Part shown: piece by piece, positions 34,136-45,457 of the stretch | Numbering within the stretch: the stretch's first letter is position 1 | Layout: every line of letters begins with the position of its first letter | Assembly (NCBI GenBank): GCA_948099385.1 | Contig: CANUEZ040000179.1 | Coordinates: forward strand, 12,170,001 to 12,234,000 | DNA: 64,000 nt | Direction of reading: 5' to 3' | Source of the DNA: Fasciola hepatica | Taxonomy: Eukaryota > Platyhelminthes > Trematoda > Plagiorchiida > Fasciolidae | Position numbers and translations under genes: made by a program | The notes under the pieces: generated by a model | Seen by the model: the letters and a program-made list of their open reading frames with translations, nothing else | What the model was told of the DNA's origin: nothing | Databases searched by the model: none

Positions 34136-35224
34136 CTGAATGGGGACGGAAAATTGGATGCAAAATAGTTGAATAAAATGAGATGGTCCCTCGATCGGAA
34201 TGCAGACCTCTACACTTGTTTGTCCTTTTTGAGTATCTGGATGACTTTCGTAAAAGTCAGAAATAGTAAGCAATGATATCTTTGATTCTCTAGTAGAAGG
34301 TTCTCCCTAATAGATTTTCCCGCAATCCATATTGCTTATCAGCAATCTGACTACGAAAAATAGATTCAGCAGTTAGAATTGGAATTCGAACGGTTTGAAG
34401 TGGGATTAGATTCATTGACGGACAGTATATACGTGCACGTGTTAAATACCTTTTCCCTGACTATTCTCATGTGCATAAGCTGAGGGGCCCGACAAATGCT
34501 GTCTTCATGTACAGTTCACTCAAGTTTATGTATAAGGATATATTACCGACAAGTTTCACGATCACCGTACAACTCTTTTCACACTGCTGTTGATGACGAC
34601 TACCAAAAAATGTTCAATTGCTTCTGTTCACAACCAGTCACATTTGAAGCTAATAGGAGTCCAACATCGAAGGCCAGTCAGATAACCTATGACCAAACGT
34701 ATCCGAGTTTTGAACATTTAAATCCTAATGATATTCACCTGAAAAGATGATATACATGGGTAACCATCAGGAACTTTACCAATTTCTTACAAATGAAAAA
34801 AAGTGAAATTAGATTACGTGTTCAGTGCTGACAGCCCTGATATTCTGCTCAGCGGATGCATATCCTGATGAACCTTATCTCATCGTCAACATTTTCCCGG
34901 GTAACAGATATTCCAGAAACGTCCATACAACAAACAGCATCAAAAGAATCCCCGATAATCAAGACTGAAAATAGAAACTTGTTTATTCCCCTTTCATTTC
35001 AAGAGTGATTTTCTGTCAGAAAGCCATGCGAAGTGCCTGATTGTCGTCTTATTCAGATGTTCTGTGACACACTCTACGTGGGTTGTACAGTTAAGTCAAG
35101 GTTTCCCCCAGGGAACAATTTCAAGTGTGAAACTCGGTCATTTCGTTGACGATAATACTCGAGTAGACCTTATTTATTCAACAATGATGTGTGTAATTGT
35201 GAGTCTTCTATGCAATCACAACCG

Positions 35225-35325
35225 GTCTCGAGGAAGGTTGACCACCACAACGGAAAAGTTGAATGACTACCGAAATTTTCGACAAACCTGTGTTAACCAT
35301 AATAATTACTTACGTCTAGTAGAAA
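35225..35325. repeat. Single arm of hairpin family C
   Basis: The string tctcgaggaaggttgaccac, followed by aacggaaaagttgaatgact, accgaaattttcgacaaac and tgtgttaacc, matches the right arm of 24916-25119. The partner arm is absent. Confidence 0.55.
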
Positions 35326-36264
35326 TTGCGCTTGTATTTTTACGTACAAAAGTCCGAGGCACCGGCCGGAATCAAACTCTTGATCTTTGCATTGTTGATA
35401 TCACCATGGTTTCTCTTGCCGTCAAAATACTTCATAGAGTAACATAGCACACATCATAGGGCGCGAATCGAACTGTGCTCCAATACACTGAGAGTTGTGT
35501 GGTCCTGCAACTGGTTGGATTTATGACTGCATTCGGTCCAGGTTGACATATTGATCTGGTACTGACTACCATAACACACACCACCTTGAATTCGCTTCGG
35601 CCACGATCTGTATGTTCCAGTCAACCAAACCATTGCATTTTTGAGTCTGTAACGCTTGGACACAGACCACCATTGTCATATTCTTTGATGTACGTGTCGG
35701 TGTCTGTTTATACGCTTACTGAGCTTCAGCTCATTAAGTTTTACTCCTTTGTCAGTGCAGTTCGTACTTGTGCAACCCGCACCGACCAGCATTGTATCCA
35801 ACACACTTCTGGCCTGGCCGAGTGCTGAACAGCCATCGCTGTCGTATTTGTTTTCCTGGTTTAGTGATCGTAGATTATGATCATTACAATTCGTCTCCCG
35901 CTAAGAGGCTCGGCTTAGACTCGCGTGATTTTAAGTACTGTCTACGCTTGCGATAGATGATTCACCAGTTCGCTTGCTTAGCTGCTTACTTACGTACTAA
36001 TAAACGAATTTCCTGCGTACCACAACATGTACGTAACATTTGGGCATCACACTGAAGGGATCTGCTGACGATTTAGCATTCGCCGGCGGCCCAATTTCGG
36101 ACAGTTTCAAGTGCCCCAAAATTGATCCATACAAGTTCAAATTGGCATTCTAGTTATTTCAAGACCATCGAAACATAGCAATAAGCACCGGGCTTCTGCG
36201 TACGAAAGCGATTAGTGCGTGCCCTTTGCCTCTTGTGGCTTATGACCACACCGACACCAGCACC

Positions 36265-36285
36265 AACACACACACACACACACAC

Positions 36286-36323
<38 letters not shown>
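36265..36323. repeat. (CA)n followed by (TA)n microsatellite
   Basis: CA dinucleotides at 36265-36286 run directly into TA dinucleotides at 36290-36323. Confidence 0.95.
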
Positions 36324-36326
<3 letters not shown>

Positions 36327-36921
36327 TTATTATTTTCTCTGTCTCCTGGAGTTACCGGCATGATTGAGAATTTCCGAAAATAATGGTTCGCCTATACTTG
36401 TTTCCTGAGTGTGTTTATTGGGTTTTTAACAGTCTGTGATCACTTAAGCTGACCTTTAGGTCTTAAACTTTTCATCAGTGGTCGATTTGGTTTTTGTCAA
36501 CCCCAGCTGAAAGTAGCTTCAGCGATACACACACACACATTCGTTTGTTCGACCAAATGTTGAATGTGTGTTCAAGAAGATTGGTTACTTTTTCTGTACG
36601 GCCTAGAACCTTGGTCGCTTCGGGTGGAAGACACCCGAAAAGGGTCGGTATTTGAACATCATCTTGTTCGAAGGATTGTCTTAAATCTAATGGGAACATT
36701 CAGAAAAAAAGTGAGGGGTGTATGCCATCGAACACCATAGTCTAACAAGTCACAATGCACAAGTCATGTTACCTTTGCCCTTGGACAGACTTCCTCGGCG
36801 TGCATCGTTCTATGAAGTGTTTAATGGTTGGAAGATATGTAAGGCTGGTCAATTTACCACAGAGGAAAGATATGAGAAAGTAATCAGGGGAGTTCTCAAA
36901 ACTTTTGAGAACTTGTGTCGA

Positions 36922-37187
36922 CTGTAGCTCAGGGTGGTTTTGTACAACGGCTTCTGACAGCTGAGCTTGGCTTTTAGGTCGCTAACTTTTCATCACCAGT
37001 CAAGGTGACATCGTCAGTGCACAGATGGCGATTCCCGTAGTCATCTGTCCCGGTACATATGAAGATGAGTGTGGAGATCGTCACCTGTGCATTGACAATG
37101 CCTCCTCGAATAGTGGTGCAACGTCTGCGATCTAAATGCCAAGCTCAGTGGTCAGAAGCTGCTCAAAATTAGCAACCTGAGCTGTAA
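36922..37187. repeat. Foldback element, arms of about 120 bp
   Basis: 36922-37040 and 37065-37187 are imperfect inverted repeats around a 24-bp centre. Each arm carries tgtagctcagg-like, gcttctgac and ctgagcttggc blocks, then a gtca-tgcacag block. Diverged single-arm relatives appear near 36430-36480 and 42165-42205, which share the agctgacctttaggtc / aagctgagcgtttag motif and a tttcatca or ttgatcatc block. Confidence 0.75.
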
Positions 37188-37601
37188 TTACCACCGATTG
37201 TCTAAGTCATTGCGCGGAGGTCAGGCCATGACCTGGGGCAGAGGTTTGAAGAAGCTAGCATCAGCATTGGCTGCGGTTGGTGCTTCTCGCCCCCCTGGTC
37301 GGGGCCCAAGGGCTGAAGATTGTCGTTGGTTGGAGACTTCAATAGAAATGACCTAGAATAGAAGTCACTGGCACGAATGCTGTGCTGTCTGTCTTTTGAA
37401 CTTTCGTGCGCCGTCTTCACAAAAATGCCATTCCGACAAACACAAAGACAAAAAAACATCAAAAAAATGTGCGGCGAAAAGCGAAAAAAATCCGCATTCT
37501 TTTTCTCTCTATTACTAACTGTCTGTCTTACTGTATTGTGTACCTCCTCCCTTATTTTTTAATTGTTGTTAGTGCGCTGGCACCTCGTTTAATCTCAAGC
37601 C

Positions 37602-37681
<80 letters not shown>
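37602..37681. repeat. (TA)n microsatellite, left block
   Basis: About 80 bp of pure TA repeat directly abutting the hammerhead repeat. Confidence 0.96.
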
Positions 37682-37682
<1 letters not shown>

Positions 37683-37918
37683 ATAGTAAGTAGTATGTAA
37701 ACGTGTGGACAAAATTTCCCCGGAAGCGCACGACCGGTTTCGCGGTTGTTGCCGCTCATCAGGTATGCGTACCCGGTACTCCTCTGCCCACTCGTCCTCA
37801 TACTTTTACACTCCGATGTTATATGTTCACTAGGATCCAATTTGAAGCGTCTGGAGTGTGAATGGATACTCTTCATTGAAGAGCCCACAAATGAATCACA
37901 ACTGTGATTTCTTATAGT

Positions 37919-37919
<1 letters not shown>
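37682..37919 (-). mobile_element. Hammerhead-bearing repeat family E, copy 2
   Basis: About 238 bp lie exactly between two TA microsatellites, in inverted orientation relative to the family copy at 21588-21790. The segment includes a complete hammerhead core and the conserved cttccggggaaattttgtcc tail. No open frame for a retroelement protein. It looks like a small non-autonomous, ribozyme-flanked element (retrozyme or Penelope-derived). Confidence 0.65.
37718..37778 (-). ncRNA. Type I hammerhead ribozyme, intact core
   Basis: On the minus strand the 5' stem I strand (37778-37763) is followed by CTGATGA (37762-37756) and stem II GCGG-CAACAA-CCGC (37755-37742). Next come GAAA (37741-37738) and a minimal stem III in which A-C pairs with G-U across a two-base loop. 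The cleavage triplet GTC is at 37734-37732 and the 3' stem I strand at 37731-37718. Stem I pairs TAC with GTG next to the core and CCGG with CCGG distally, around an internal loop, as in type I hammerheads that use loop contacts. A stem III this short is known from Penelope-type and retrozyme hammerheads, which often act as dimers. All invariant core bases are present. Confidence 0.75.

Positions 37920-37961
<42 letters not shown>
37920..37961. repeat. (TA)n microsatellite, right block
   Basis: About 40 bp of TA repeat on the other side of the hammerhead repeat. Confidence 0.95.
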
Positions 37962-37963
<2 letters not shown>

Positions 37964-39050
37964 CACATCAACCCGGCTCGTTACCAATCATGAATGAGTG
38001 CAACTCGATGAAAAGTATGTCAGGGACGGGGGTCCAATGCATAACTGAGAAGACAATATACTACTCAAACTCCAGAAATCACCACACAGATGAACCATAT
38101 CGATCAAAAAGGGCAGTGTGCGGGAATGGGTTGGAACACTGTCAAAAAACCGTTCGCTTCGTCTAGTACACAGCATGATATTTTGGCGAACAGCCAGCAC
38201 ATCTTCGCCTGTCCCGAGTCGAGGATAAGATTGGAGCGAACGAAGCTGACCGAAGGGTCACTCAAATGCCAACTGTCATCTGAACCTGATCAATTAACTG
38301 GGTTTGTAACCAGAGCGGGTTATGAATACCAATTGGACCATCGAAATTGCGGACCAGGATTTCGCTGTAACAACTATGCACCTTCTACAAACTTCCATTT
38401 TTTATACTAATGAATGGAGATGGTTCAAAGTAAGAATAGTCTTTTCGCCAGAGTTACCGGAACAAAACCGAATTGGCAGTATTTGGGAATATGTCGAGGG
38501 AAGGTGAAGCTGCCAATAACCAGTGATGACTGTCGGCAATAGTGAGATTGCAACACGTGTATTTACTTTTAATACTGCTAATTTCATAAATCTCCCATAG
38601 CTTTTCATGGTGTGAATCCTGAACCAGTTGACTCTGATGGCTTCTGTTCTTTGGTGATTAACCTTACAATCATCCTGCTGAATAAATCTGCAAGTGTTTA
38701 ACCATCAGCAAACCGTAGAACCTCGATTTGGGCACCTTATACTTATCGTCCTTCTGAATCCTCGATTCTAGGGATGATTCAGGTCTTGACAACTAAAGTG
38801 ATTTGTACCGTTCACCAATAATGAACAAATCAGTAGCGATCGGACGAGGCAACAATTCTTTGTTTCAAATAAAAACAAAATATTAGTAAAACATCTTGAA
38901 ATCCGGAAAATATTTGCCTAACAATCCAGTCGGTTTCTCGAATTCTAGAAATATGACCGCGAGGCATATAAAAGAACTGCTCCAGCATCTCGAGTCAGTC
39001 CAACTCTAGGTGGGATGTAGGTGAAATTTAAGAAATGCTTTCTAGCTAAC

Positions 39051-40226
39051 CTTTTGACGCATGATACAGACCTTCACTTCCACTCTGATCCAGTCCTTGT
39101 CCGTTTGACGGTTCTACGGAACCCTCATCAGTTGAAACGTTTGACATACTGCTCGTCCTGGGTGACCTCATCACGGCTAGCCCATATGATCCGTTTGATA
39201 AATACGGAGATCGATGAGAACCTGTACTTTCCGGTCGATGAGAGCCGGGAACCGGTATTGTAAGATGAGCACTACCCGTCTCCGGTTTGAGAGAGCGCAG
39301 AACAGCCAGCTCGGCTGCCACAGCCTGACTTGTGTTTGTCGTAGTGCTGCTGGATGAGGCGCCAGTAGTGATTGGCTTCATCGGATCACTGGGCATAGCC
39401 ACACACTCTTCTAGCATAACATCACCGGCTGAAAAATCATCGTCCGTGTCTGTGCCGTATCGGGTAGCAATCCACTGTTCTGCGTTCCGAGGTTCCGGTC
39501 GACTGGGCACAATTCTTGGTCTTTTTGCTGACGGAGGCTTGAAATCGCGCCTCGTCGGAAAAGCTGTCAGACGAACAGGTTCTCCAGATCGATCATCACA
39601 ATGTGTGACTGTGGCTGACGTTCGATACTCGCAAGCTCCGTTTACATTCGGCAAACTGACATGAATTGTCGTACGCCTCGAGGGGCTTTCAATACCGAGC
39701 ATAGGTGAAATCGCCGGCGATTCCATGTCTCTACACCGATAGACTGGTAAACCTCGAAGAAGTTTCTCTCCTTCCTTAGGACGAAAGGCCTTTGACCTCA
39801 TCTCAGAGACATGAGGCTGTGCACCAGTAGCGGTAGGAGGAATCGTTCTTCGGTAGATCGCCTTCCCATTCGGAGGGACCAAGTCCGGGGATTCGCGACC
39901 GTCCGTTGTGTGTGTTACTTCCCAATGACCATCAAAAAATGGTTCCGTACCGGCTAGGCGCAATCCACCGCCCCACGACTGCGTTCGACTGATTAGGCGA
40001 CAACTGGGTAAGTGATGTTGATGTGGTTTTTGTTGCTGATCCGCGGAACTTTGATGGTAAGGCATTCTGCTGTCCTGATGCCCACCGTGTAACTGCCCTT
40101 CTAGTTTGTCTTCCGCTCGGAATCTCCTGCTCCCTACTGTGGTTTCTGCAGTATTTGCTTGATTAACAACCGAAGTGACTCGTGTTCCAGAAATCCAGCG
40201 AGTTTCATCCTTCGGTGAAGCATGAA
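39051..40226 (-). CDS. Membrane-protein gene, large cytoplasmic exon (392 codons)
   Basis: 1176 nt with no stop. The acceptor is ...taactag before 40226 and the donor is aaaag/gttagc at 39051. Both boundaries are phase 1, so the exon is symmetric. The product starts HASPKDETRWISGTRVTSVV. It contains two Arg/Pro-rich blocks, a TDTDDDFSAGD acidic patch, an SSSSTTTNTS run, and a Ser-rich end (RSPRTSSMSNVSTDEGS). It is predicted disordered cytoplasmic tail with many possible phosphorylation sites; no domain recognised. An alternative acceptor at 40215 would be phase 0 and break the chain. The open frame extends upstream of its first ATG (40065), which is therefore not the start. Confidence 0.85.
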
Positions 40227-40629
40227 CTAGTTAGATTTATTGGAAGGGTAGAAGGTTGGTAACGGTAAATTTAACCCAAAAATGATCATGGGGTTAGTGC
40301 GTCGTCAGATACTAGACACATTATTTAACGCCGAATTGTTCATCATTCGAATCACTAGTGTTTGTATAGAACCAGAATATCTTGAAAAAGTGGTAAGTTA
40401 CAGTAAAATTCATCTCGCAGTATGTGAGTAGGCGGATCCCTATATGGGCTATTTGTGCCACGAGTGGGCACCGTTTCTTCAAAACTCAAATATTGTTTTC
40501 TGCTGAAGTAAGTATCCATATACGTGGTAATATAGGTAATTGATTATGAAATGAGCAATGACGTTACATGATTACTTATATTTAGAAAAAAGGGATTCAT
40601 TGTCTATGATGTCTTTAAAATTGTTCTTG

Positions 40630-40800
<171 letters not shown>

Positions 40801-41542
40801 TGGTAGTGGTGTTATTCCTTGTTGTTGTTTGCATGCATCTGTACTGAGTCCCATTTTGGTTGTACTGCCTAATAGTGCTCAACATGGATGAACGAATAAC
40901 AATCCACTAACTTAATCGACTGCAGCTCCATCCTAGCCTTTTTTGGTTGATACGGGTGCCGAACGGCCTCTAACGAAACATTTTGAGGAGAACTTATTGA
41001 GTATTTAGTTGACAGTCATAAATTCCGAAACTCGGAGCACTGATCCTAGAAGAAGCAGTTGCACAAAGGTGCCTGAACCCCAGATTGTGCCCACGGATGG
41101 GATTATTGCACTCTAGACATCGAATGTGACCGAATTCACCTTCATCTAGCGCACACGAAACGTGTCATCGTGGCTGCAGCGATATGGCGCCTATTCAATG
41201 AACAAGTTACGATAATGCACGTAGAAAAACACCTACGAAAACCGACTGTATGAGAATGCGCTCGTCCCTATACCGGTATGCAGATCTCACTCTAAGCGTG
41301 CTCTTTTTCAGCAAACTTTGCTCTCACAAAATACGTCCAATCGATACAGTTTTTGAAGACAGTTAATCTTTCACTACAGCTGTGCTCTTCTGAATATGAT
41401 CACGAGCATTACGGGGCTCTAACACCGCGCACCGTGTCCAGTTGAAATGACTGAGTATGCAAAAACTATTCAGATAAGTCAATCGATTCCCCACTCAGTT
41501 ACATCCTCCGAGACACGCGCAGGTGCTTGCACAAACACACTG

Positions 41543-41571
41543 TCACACACACACACACACACACACACACA
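41543..41571. repeat. (CA)n microsatellite
   Basis: About 14 CA units. Confidence 0.95.
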
Positions 41572-42075
41572 TCCAAAGTGGAACGGTGGCGATCACGTTA
41601 GTACCTCACACAACAAGTTTGACGGGCCGAGAAACATCCCACTTGGTCTACACAGCTCAACTTTAGCGATGTTTTAAATTACGGTTCGACAGAATTTGAC
41701 AAAACTGCGGGATCACGGTGACTTAGCAGGAAGTCCCACTGTACAGGACAGTTAATGTTCATTATGGTGGATATCGTGTGCTAGTTGTGATTTGGGTGTA
41801 TACAAAACAGTATGTACCGTTTCCGTGAAAGGTCAGATGACCTAGTAGCTCAAGCAATGTAGCAAAACGCGCACAGCCCTAAAGAGCGTAAGTAGCGGTC
41901 ATGAGTGGATTTAAATCTTGCCACGGATTGGATCAGTACAACATGGGCACGCTCATTGCTGCTTGCCTCATTGCCACATCTGAATTACTGAGCTTCAATA
42001 TGGTTTGAAAATACAGATCTTGCGGTCTTACCACTGAGTGATAGACCAAGATGACATCCAATTTCTGGGGCTAAA

Positions 42076-42133
42076 GTGGGTGGGAGGGGATGGGGGCGGG
42101 CACGGGTTGGGGTGGGGTAGGGTGGGGTGGGGT
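42076..42133 (+). repeat. G-run cluster, potential G-quadruplex
   Basis: About ten runs of three to five G within 58 bp on the plus strand, ending in a ggggtagggtggggtggggt block. On the transcribed strand of the host gene this would be C-rich. The pattern satisfies the usual four-run G-quadruplex rule several times over. Confidence 0.7.
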
Positions 42134-42654
42134 AAACACTGGTTTTCTGTCAGTCCATGATTGCTAAGCTGAGCGTTTAGATTGCCAACCTTTGATCATC
42201 GATGTCGTGGCTTCCACTGGTGACGAGACGTTTGGGATCTAACCGTGAGGCCCCATAGAAAGGCTTTTCGTGATTAAAAGAACATGAACTTCAGATTTAA
42301 AAATACATCATCATAACCGAAAGTTCTTGCGAATTTCATCCCGGACTTTGTAGACCATATATACTACATGTATAACTGATGAAATCAACTTGATGAAATA
42401 ATTAGATTTAAACGAGTGACATTTTGTGACTTCAAATGGATTTGACTTTAGAGTCATGGCTACGTTCAGCTGACAGTCATCCGATCTCTTCAGGTAACAA
42501 CCAACTGCATATAATTGATATGCAATAATAAGACTACGGAGCAGACTTTCACCAAGGGATTCGACTGCTGTGTGAGTGACTGGATTTACCCGCGAAAAGT
42601 CAGTGACAGAAGGACGCTATATCGTGTATCATAGATGTGAACCGAGCGGCTGAG

Positions 42655-42730
42655 GAACAGCCCGGATAACCTAATGGAAGGGTGTTTGATTCACAGTCAT
42701 CAGCTCCGGGTTCAAGTCCCAGTTACGACC
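42655..42730 (+). mobile_element. tRNA-like sequence, probable SINE head
   Basis: An A-box-like gataacctaatggaagg is followed at tRNA-like distance by the B box ggttcaagtcc. Acceptor-stem pairing is poor (ccggata against ttacgacc), so I call it tRNA-derived rather than a tRNA gene. It lies just 3' of the coding exon ending at 42788 and accounts for the apparent extension of that open frame. Confidence 0.45.
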
Positions 42731-42787
42731 TTATCTTGAGCGAAAAAGAGAAAAAACATACAGCAATGATGCGAACCATGTGCCTAC

Positions 42788-43570
42788 CTCCCACTCTCCT
42801 GGAGGTATCTGGCGCCTTGGCTGTGTGTTGTGTGGAGCTAGAGGTTGCTGTTCTGCCCAAAACAGATCGACCACCAAGACGATCGGTCTGTGCGCCGGGT
42901 CTACTCTGACGTGTCGAATGCGTCGGGCTTGGTCCGGAAATGGGTGCGGTGATTGCCGTCCCCGTCCCAGTCGCCATGGTAATCACGGCTAGACCACCCG
43001 AGGGGCCTATTCGACCTGCCTGTTTTACGGGGCTTCGTCCTACTCGAGGTGTCCCCGTCTCTGGTTCAGCACTGGGACGGGAGCTGCCAGTACCGTGAAA
43101 TAACAAATTCGATGGCACCGTGTTGTTCCATTGTGCGCCATCCATTTGAATATGATGGTTTCCTTGCATTTTATTGTTACCAGAGCCAGTACCAGATGCA
43201 GTTTGTTTATGCCATAACAATGGAGCATTCATACTGTCCGTACTGTTCCATCCGGTATCACCACCCCCGCCTGTGAATGTCGTCGACTCCTCCCTGCGCA
43301 TTATACTGGTGACCTCGTCTTGTTCGGGAATTGAATTGGATTTTGTGAGTGTGAACACCGGTCGAGTTCGACCCTCCCGACGAAGATGACGACCATCTGT
43401 CGCATTTGGTGTGGTCGGTGCCTTTTCCAATAGTTTACCAGTAGACATGATATGATTCAGTCGAAGCGGTTTGGATTCCATTGGGGTTATCACAGACGGA
43501 ATGGGATGATCGGTATTTTTGATTGCCTGAACTCGGATTTGCGTACGCTTTCGACGTCTTACGGCCATCA
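42788..43570 (-). CDS. Membrane-protein gene, stop-transfer and proximal tail exon (261 codons)
   Basis: The acceptor is tacaaag before 43570 and the donor is gggag/gtaggc at 42788. The exon is 783 nt, with both ends in phase 1. Spliced to the preceding exon, the first residues finish the transmembrane helix (VMAV) and give a strongly basic RRRKRTQIRVQ stop-transfer run, which places the tail inside the cell. The rest is Ser/Thr/Gly/Pro-rich, with FTLTKSNSIPEQDEVTSIMR, a GGGGDTGWNS patch and repeated Arg-Ser/Thr motifs. It shows no folded domain. The open frame continues past the donor to 42723, but that extension enters a tRNA-like repeat and is not used in my model. Confidence 0.87.
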
Positions 43571-45268
43571 CTTTGTACACGAAACAAACGGGTTAAGATG
43601 GGAAGTTGGAAGAAATTTATAGATATCTGTAATGAAGCACTACAGATCTGGGAAACAGGCGTAGCTTGTATGAGAGAATTTAATTCAAAAGATTAGTCGA
43701 AATGAGTTACGAAACTTTCCTAAGGTCAGTCAACGTGAAAAAGCCCTTGCGGGTCAACCCAGATATTCGATTGGTAACGTGGCGAACTTTCTTGTTCCTC
43801 ATGCCATATTTTTGCCCCCCCCCCAACTGGAATTCGGTAAGTGTTTATTGTTCTTAGTAAGAGTAGGGCCTGGTGAGTCTGTTGACAAAATTGTGCAATC
43901 GTACGGCATGTGTTCGGTTATCAGTCAGGTCGACGTGACCATAGCAATGATGCTGCCTTGCGAATGGCGTCATCCTTGCAGCATGCAACCTTATACAGCC
44001 TGTTCATACATTGTTTCTCTTGAGACCTAGCTATAATTCTCATATGCAAATCTAGAGACATTTTTGCTGACAAAGTAGTCGCTTTTTCCAAAGCGATATC
44101 CACTGCCGAGGATCCAATTACAGTCTTTTCCCGGTCATGGCAACTAAAATCCAACTCCACGGAGTGTTCGCCTTCAGTGTATTGCACATATTTCTGACTT
44201 CATTCAGTTCGGTCCATTAATCCCTGATCTTACACATTTATGCTCCAGTTTCAATTGGCACTTCGCAGAATCATCGAATTGAAAGTGAAATAAATGGGAG
44301 TATAAACAGCAAGTGAATGACTAGGGTGATCAAAAGTCAAAATCACATGGAAGAGGAAAAAAACGAATGCGAGTATGCAACTGACAGCGACAGTTAACCT
44401 TGTCACCTACTTTTTCCAGGCTTTCGTAGACCCCACCCAGAAGCCCGACACGTCCTATACGGCAAAGTATATTGTGTCTATACTTTCTTTGCCATGTCAT
44501 GGATTAAACAGTTGTACCCATTTTCCAACCACTGCATACCTGGGAGAAAAATTCAGTCCGAAGAAGTGTACTTGTCGGCATGCGCAACCAATGTCTCAAC
44601 CAAAATTAACCTATATGTGATGATAGTTCCGTCTAAAGGTCAATCTCTCTATTCGAACACCTATACCTAACATCAGCATTACTCGTACGGTGTTCCCGTC
44701 ATATTTTTTCAATGCTGGGTAGACAGTGGTGTTCAAACTTCAAGAGACTTTGTGCATTTTATGTCCGTAACGATCACGTTTTCGAGCCAAACAGAAAGGT
44801 TGACGACCGTGGTGCTCACTTCACTCATGAGTCTCATGTTAGCGCTATATACACTTGAGTTCTGTAGAAGCCAAGTGGGTCTTCTGTTTACGCAACGACA
44901 CATCATTAAGACTCAAAATACCAGATAAAACTGATTCCCGGGCAACAAAACAAATGCAACTCGAATAAAGCTGTTATTACCGGGACAATTTCCATTGCAA
45001 GACCAACCCAAGTATCCCGCAAAAAATTACAGCTGAACGTTGCGAAACTCTTGTGCCACTAACACTAACTGTTCCCTTCATGGTAGTAATAATAATAATA
45101 ATAATAACAATAATAGTACTAGCCGTAGTAGTAGTAGTAGTAGCAGTAACAGAAGCCGCTTTATTGTTGCACGTGCGACAGACGATAGAAATCAGGCCCC
45201 AGTCTTCCTTTCACTCCCGTACTCACAAACACACGTGAAATTGCACTAACAGCTTAACGTATTCTTAC
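43571..45268 (-). other. Intron, about 1.7 kb
   Basis: Donor gtaagaat follows the transmembrane exon. It contains TAA and TAG microsatellites (45085-45145) and a short poly-C run near 43815. No further exon was seen. Confidence 0.75.
45085..45145. repeat. (TAA)n then (TAG)n microsatellite
   Basis: Adjacent trinucleotide arrays at about 45085-45114 and 45125-45145. Confidence 0.93.
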
Positions 45269-45457
45269 CTACGCACGTGACCGTGACAATTGCCAAAATC
45301 AATCCCAGACTGCCCAGTATGGACAGGTGAAGCTTTTGGGCGGCCAATCTCGCTGCTTCCGCCTCTTGTGCTTCCTGTTCTTTACGCAACTCGTAACTGC
45401 TTTTTCCCTGATCGGCCAAACGTCGTCCATCGGGCCCGATTGCATTTGGATCCATGG
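45269..45457 (-). CDS. Membrane-protein gene, juxtamembrane and transmembrane exon (63 codons)
   Basis: The acceptor follows a long pyrimidine-rich stretch and ends gatcag; the donor is gtag/gtaagaat. The exon is 189 nt, phase 1 at both ends. It encodes MDPNAIGPDGRRLADQGKSS, a charged ELRKEQEAQEAEAARLAAQK helix that may form a coiled coil, and then LHLSILGSLGLILAIVTVTC, the transmembrane segment. The IGPDG motif sits where epsilon-sarcoglycan has an ILPDG before its membrane span, one of the weak hints of kinship. The internal ATG is not a start, because the preceding exon reads straight into it. Confidence 0.88.

Larger units (their letters stand above)
34136..39050 (-). other. Intron, about 4.9 kb, with several repeats
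   Basis: Bounded by gttagc at the donor and ccattcag at the acceptor. It contains a half-copy of hairpin family C (35225-35325), CA and TA microsatellites (36265-36323), a foldback (36922-37187) and the hammerhead repeat between TA blocks (37602-37961). No additional exon was recognised. Confidence 0.7.

Noticed and set aside
39121..39140. CTGATGAG on the minus strand as another hammerhead
   Set aside because: It lies in a coding exon and has no GAAA or closing stem II at the right distance. Other CTGATGA hits at 31.9, 34.1 and 36.5 kb fail the same test.
42655..42730. A genuine tRNA gene
   Set aside because: A and B boxes are present, but the ends do not pair as an acceptor stem and no anticodon arm is convincing. 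The same holds for 14425-14580 and 25800-25930.
42723..42787. Read-through extension of the 261-codon exon to its stop at 42723
   Set aside because: The extension enters a tRNA-like repeat, and a donor at 42788 keeps phase with the next exon.
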